Assembly (NCBI GenBank): GCA_031835245.1
Contig: JAVKOQ010000638.1
Span: 1-22,114, forward strand
Direction of reading: 5' to 3'
Source of the DNA: Balamuthia mandrillaris
Lineage: Eukaryota > Discosea > Longamoebia > Balamuthiidae
Length of the DNA: 22,114 nt
Of this stretch, positions 18,164-22,114 are shown piece by piece. The notes beneath the pieces are model-generated. The model saw only the letters and a list, made by a program, of their open reading frames with translations. It had not been told where the DNA came from and ran no database searches. Both the position numbers and the translations under genes were made by a program. Each line of letters begins with the position of its first letter. The first letter of the stretch is position 1.

Positions 18164-18399
18164 GCAAACCTCATAACCTTTGCAAAAGGTTGGCGGTGTG
18201 GTCGACTGCTAAAAGGGGGTGATCGTCCATGATGGTGGCCGTGTGTTGTTCCTCGACTCGGCTTTCTTCCTGTTCTTGGTGCAACCCACCAAATTTCTGT
18301 CGGTTTTTGATTTTTTATTGGTACATGTTGAATTGTTTGAATTTCAATTGGCCCATTTCAGTTAGTTCCCTAAAACGAAGATAAGAGATAAAGTGGTTG
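18164..18399. other. Short intergenic region between two minus-strand genes
   Basis: It holds the 3' end of the nucleotidase-RasGAP gene (stop at 18400) and the promoter of the DEP-LNS2 gene. Apart from the poly(A) signal listed below I see no motif. Confidence 0.6.
18314..18319 (-). terminator. Poly(A) signal of the nucleotidase-RasGAP gene
   Basis: The minus strand reads CAATAAAAAATC, 81 nt after the TAA stop, in a normal position. Confidence 0.55.
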
Positions 18400-19380
18400 T
18401 TAAACTATTTGCTTGTTGTTGGTCAGGCTCTTGAGTAAGGATACACTTTGTCTCTTCTGTTGTTTTTGTGTTTTTTTGGCCTTCTTTCCTTCCTTCTTTG
18501 GTTTCGGTTGTTCCTTCTGCTGCGTTTGCTCCTCCTCCTCCTCGCTCGAGCTCAAAACGTGATCCTCATCGTCGCTGTCCTTGGTGATCCCGTCCTCATC
18601 GTCCTCAGAGTTCGCAGCATCCATGGCAGGGCTCGAGAAAGAGAAGACTCTATTCTTTCGCCTGTTCTGGTCGAAGAAGCGCCGGATGGTGGCCGCGCCG
18701 CTGGTAACAGTTTTATCGTTTGCCAGTTGTTCGTTGATGTCGCGTGGGCTTAGGTCCACCAAGAACGACAAACAATCGACACATTCCTGTGCCCAGCAGT
18801 CGAGGGTGAGTGACAGAGAGAGAGAGAGAGAGAGAGAGAAGAGGAGTATAGAGTAAAAAAGTAAAGCCATGGAAAGAAGCGTACAGTGTTGTCCGTTTCC
18901 GAGGATTGTTGCAGATGGGTGAGGATGCTCATCGCGTGAAGCTGGATAAACTCATCCAAGTAGAGGAGAGCGTTGCTGGCGACCGTCTCTGGGACCAACT
19001 TGGCCGCCTCCAGCTCTTCGGGAGAGCTTCCGCTCGTGGAACTGTTCAAAACGGACGGCGCAGAGGAAGTAATGATGGAAGAACGCCGAGGCGGTTCCGC
19101 TGTGCTGTTGGCGATGGCCCTAGCGGACGGAGAGGAGAAGATAGAAGAGGCGGAGGATGAGGAGGACAGTTTCGGTTTGGTCAGCTCGCTGAGGAAGCTA
19201 TCCAGTCGTTCCCCGTTGGCGTCTATGAAGTCGTTCATGGAGGCCATGTAGTCTTCCTTCTCACCAAAGTGAACGCCGTTGCTCAAGTTTTGGAGCACTT
19301 TGGAGATGAGGATCAACAACCGTTGGATGGTTGGAGATGGCGCTTCTGTTCGTCATCCAGGATAGAAGAGGCAGAGAGAA

Positions 19381-19419
<39 letters not shown>

Positions 19420-21444
19420 AGAAAAGGGAATGTTAGAAAGAAGTGTAACTGTGGATGGCAGAAGATAGCCAAACCATTAAGCAGGCCGTAATGATGAGGA
19501 AGGATCAACGCTGGAGTGAGGAAACGAAGAAAGATGAGACTTCCAACCACTTGCCGCCAACCGTCTGCATATTCATGTTCCACAACACGCCTTAACTCCC
19601 TACAAATATCTCTTAGCGGCCTAGTAACAAAACAAAGGGTTAGCACATGTGAACGCTTGGTCGAAGAAACCTCAAAAAGAAGAAGCTTACGCTGGAAAGT
19701 CAGAACTGGTTCGCATGATGCGAAGAAACATCTTCTGAACAACAAGCTGAAGCTGCAGCTTGTGTGTTAACTCTACGCCTTTGAAGTCCAATCCTTCCTC
19801 CAGCAGCTGTGGATTGACCTCCATCTCCTTGGTGTGCAAAGAGAGAAGGTTTTCGCCATCTTCTTCCTCCTCCTCCTCGTCACGGCTGGCCAACTCGGCC
19901 AAGATGTGAGCAAAGGTCTTCCACAGGTAGGGCAGGCCGCATAGCCTTGCAAAGATTTTGAAGGAGGCTGTGCCCATGCTGTCCTCTCTTAATATAACTC
20001 CTTCTTCTGCGTACAGAAGCAAGAGACGTAAGCAGCACTGAAACGAAGAAGAAGAAGAAGAAGAAGAAGAACAAGAAGAAGAAGAAGAAGAAGAAGAAGA
20101 AGAAGAAGAAGAAGGGGGGCATGAACATGAAGAAGAACAACAAGAACAAAAACAAAAACAGAAGAAATCAAGAACACCGCATGAGAAAGAATGAAGAATG
20201 AACCTTGGGAGTCTTGTATTGCTCGATTAAGGAGGTAAAACGTTAGAAAAGCTCCTCTTGCGTGTGTGGTGTAGATGTAGCAAAGGGCCTCCGCCAGGAG
20301 AGAAACCTCGTTTTGGTTTACAACGCTCAACAGTGCCTCAAGGCCCGCCTTCTCCATCACAAACTACAATCACCAAGCAACAAAGTCAATAACGCAAACA
20401 ACACAAAACAAAAGCAATAACCGAAACAAACCTTTTGCAAAGCCACTGCTCGAATGGACCCAAGCTCAACACCTTGAACGTCACCAGACGAGTTGCCTCG
20501 CAAGTCCTCCTCTTTGAACGACGACTGTGCGTAGATAAGTTGCTCATATTCTGGTTCCTTCAAGTTGAGCCTCGTCTTTCCTGTTCTCTGTCTCTTCCCA
20601 CGATAAAACACGAAAGCTATGGCCAGAGCGACCACCACCAGAATAAGAACGCCGGTCACTCCAGCCAAGACCGAAAGGCCGATGACCAACGCCTCGTCTG
20701 TGCTCTCTTCGTCTTCATCTACCGTTGCTGCACCTGGAAACAGAGTTCGCGTTCCATCGGACAGAGATATTCTCTCTTCCTCGTTGGGAACCAAAGGAAA
20801 GTTTGCGGCCACATAGTCCAACATCACTCGATCGATACTAGGGCCAAAGTCATCCACGTTTCGCGCGTTGTCTTCCAAAACGGTGAAGTTGTCACCGCCC
20901 GTGCGAATGAAAGATACGGTGGCGAAACTGTACACAGCATCGAGGTCAACGCTTACATAGGATGTCGCTTTTGTGTTTTTCAAAACAAAGGGATAAGCGA
21001 AAAAAAGAAATAAAGCAAGAAGGAAAGAACAAAGTGACAAGAACGAAACGACGCAGCGATATAGAACGGGAAGGGAAGTTGAGAAAACAGGAAGAGAAGA
21101 GGTTACCCGCAGAACCATCTTGTCTCTTTTGTGCAGTCGAATCTCCAGGAATAGACACAGAGACGATCCTTCGTCCAACTGGTTCGTTTGGATTGTAGGA
21201 ATAGGTGAAACCACTGACCTGAAGTAACCGACCAGTGCCTTCGTTGGTGAGGTCTTCTGCTCGTGAAACGCCATTCTCCAACATTTCAACCATTTGTAGT
21301 CCTGTCAGTTGGAAGGTCGAAAGCGTATCCGTCGAAGAAAATGGAAACGCGTTGAGTACATCCCCCAAAGTGATGTTGCCAGCTGGAAACGGCGCTCTAC
21401 AATGGCAGTAGTACGAGTAACTGCATTAGACGAGCGAGACAGAA

Positions 21445-21486
<42 letters not shown>

Positions 21487-22114
21487 GCAGAGAACGAAGA
21501 AAGAAGAAGAGGACGAATGATGATGATGATGATGAAGGAGAATTTGAAGAAGAACAAAAACAACAAGAGGAAAATTAGAAATGGAAACATAAGTACCGAA
21601 TAGAACCTCCATTGATGAAACCAAACTGGGTACCACCAGCCGCTCTCAAAGCATCAGCACCAAAGGTCCCCATAGCGCATTGCAAAGTCCTGCATTCTTC
21701 AAGAGAGTAACCGATTTCTGTTGTAGCTTGTCCTACCACTCTGTCGAAACTTTGCTCTATCTCAACCAATCTGGCTTCTATGTCATTAACGAAATCGCTT
21801 CGCTGTTCCGTGGTAACGTTCAATGCAACGCTGTCTCCTGTTGCTGACAAAACGACTCCCAGCTCGGAGAACGTGATGTTCAACTGACCTCACAGTGAAA
21901 CCATTCAGTTGATGAGAGAGAGAGGAGAGAAGAGGAGAGCAGAGGAGGGATGAAGAACCATTCCGATGTGAGTTCCTAGAATACCAGAAGCTACTATGGG
22001 AACATCAGCGCCAGATGGTCCTTTGCGACTCTCGGGATAAGAAGTTTCCAAATCGTCGTCATTGTTAGAATACAGTACCTGTGCATCACTCACTTTGTGT
22101 GATGGCTTTGTATT
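18400..22114 (-). CDS. Ecto-5'-nucleotidase - transmembrane - RasGAP fusion protein (912 aa in window, 5' end outside)
   Basis: Exons: 22114-21959, 21883-21597, 21396-21107, 20967-20432, 20363-20204, 20006-19691, 19620-19475, 19345-18885, 18786-18400. All eight introns are GT-AG and every phase matches. Residues (window numbering) about 40-305 are the 5'-nucleotidase C-terminal domain: VPIVASGILGTHIG, FGFINGGSIR, ITLGDVLNAFPFSSTDTL, GRLLQVSGFTYSY, FATVSFIRTGGDNFT. The metallophosphatase half must lie right of the window. An acidic linker precedes a helix at about 338-367 (ALVIGLSVLAGVTGVLILVV...) and a basic stop-transfer YRGKRQRTGK. Residues about 424-700 form a RasGAP domain: EALLSVVNQNE, an arginine-finger region ILREDSMGT, ARLCGLPYLW, FLRFLTPALILPHHYG, LISKVLQNLSNGVHFG. 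A Ser-rich stretch and a Lys/Glu tail end the protein. Topology predicts an extracellular nucleotidase and a cytosolic GAP that turns off Ras. A two-gene reading is possible but less likely. Confidence 0.85.
18815..18839. repeat. (GA)n microsatellite, intron 8 of the fusion gene
   Basis: (CT)n on the coding strand, about 28 nt upstream of the acceptor at 18787. Confidence 0.85.
19374..19419. repeat. (GA)n microsatellite, intron 7 of the fusion gene
   Basis: Slightly interrupted (GA)n, (CT)n on the coding strand, about 28 nt upstream of the acceptor at 19346. Confidence 0.85.
20045..20113. repeat. (GAA)n microsatellite, intron 5 of the fusion gene
   Basis: About twenty GAA units with one interruption, (TTC)n on the coding strand, about 40 nt upstream of the acceptor at 20007. 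Long GAA/TTC tracts can form triplexes. Confidence 0.85.
21451..21482. repeat. (GA)n microsatellite, intron 2 of the fusion gene
   Basis: About sixteen GA units, (CT)n on the coding strand, inside the 200-nt intron 21596-21397. Confidence 0.85.

Noticed and set aside
20045-20113. Glu- or Phe-rich ORF over the GAA tract
   Set aside because: The tract lies within a supported intron of the fusion gene; homopolymer reading frames there are artefacts.
20357-20432. Two separate genes (nucleotidase ending at TGA 20357, RasGAP starting at ATG 20357)
   Set aside because: The intron between has good GT-AG ends, a size like its neighbours and matching phase 0, and a RasGAP start here would leave no promoter. 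Kept as an alternative only.

Overview
The window is nuclear DNA of an intron-rich, probably unicellular eukaryote. Short GT-AG introns (about 62-200 nt), separase, RasGAP, DEP, LNS2 and macro domains, a standard stop-codon set (TAA, TAG and TGA all used) and TTAGGG-type telomeric repeats support this. I cannot name the lineage. No rRNA, tRNA or CRISPR array is visible.

Left (1-2106, minus strand): the C-terminal half of separase, with both catalytic residues, running off the left edge. Its upstream side stops at an exact 12-unit (CCCTAA) array at 2142-2213.

Telomere-like zone (2142-about 10200): four blocks of CCCTAA repeats, all in the same orientation and shrinking from left to right (12, about 7, 3 and 2.5 units), each lie directly left of a module. 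The first module is a nearly whole non-LTR retrotransposon (LINE) with a reverse transcriptase, a CCHC knuckle and what looks like a restriction-like endonuclease. The second is an intact ORF with one Myb/SANT-like repeat and an acidic tail. The third is an AT-rich broken stretch that may descend from a tyrosine-recombinase element. The fourth is a broken stretch resembling the end of a DNA methyltransferase. The layout looks like the stratigraphy of a former chromosome end, with younger modules on the left.

Transition (10200-13060): AT-rich non-coding DNA with a 29-bp-arm hairpin, a broken coiled-coil gene on the minus strand and a two-exon plus-strand gene for an unknown membrane protein.

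Right (13060-22114): compact ordinary genes. An aldo/keto reductase (minus, 7 exons) and a MacroD-type macro-domain gene (plus) start 53 bp apart, head to head. The macro gene converges on a DEP + LNS2/lipin-like phosphatase gene (minus, 5 exons); the macro gene's poly(A) signal overlaps the other gene's stop codon. The last gene (minus, 9 exons in the window, 5' end outside) reads in one continuous frame from an ecto-5'-nucleotidase domain through a transmembrane helix into a RasGAP domain. I know of no described protein with this plexin-like arrangement, and it is the most interesting item in the window. Many introns of the minus-strand genes carry (CT)n or (TTC)n microsatellites as their pyrimidine tracts.
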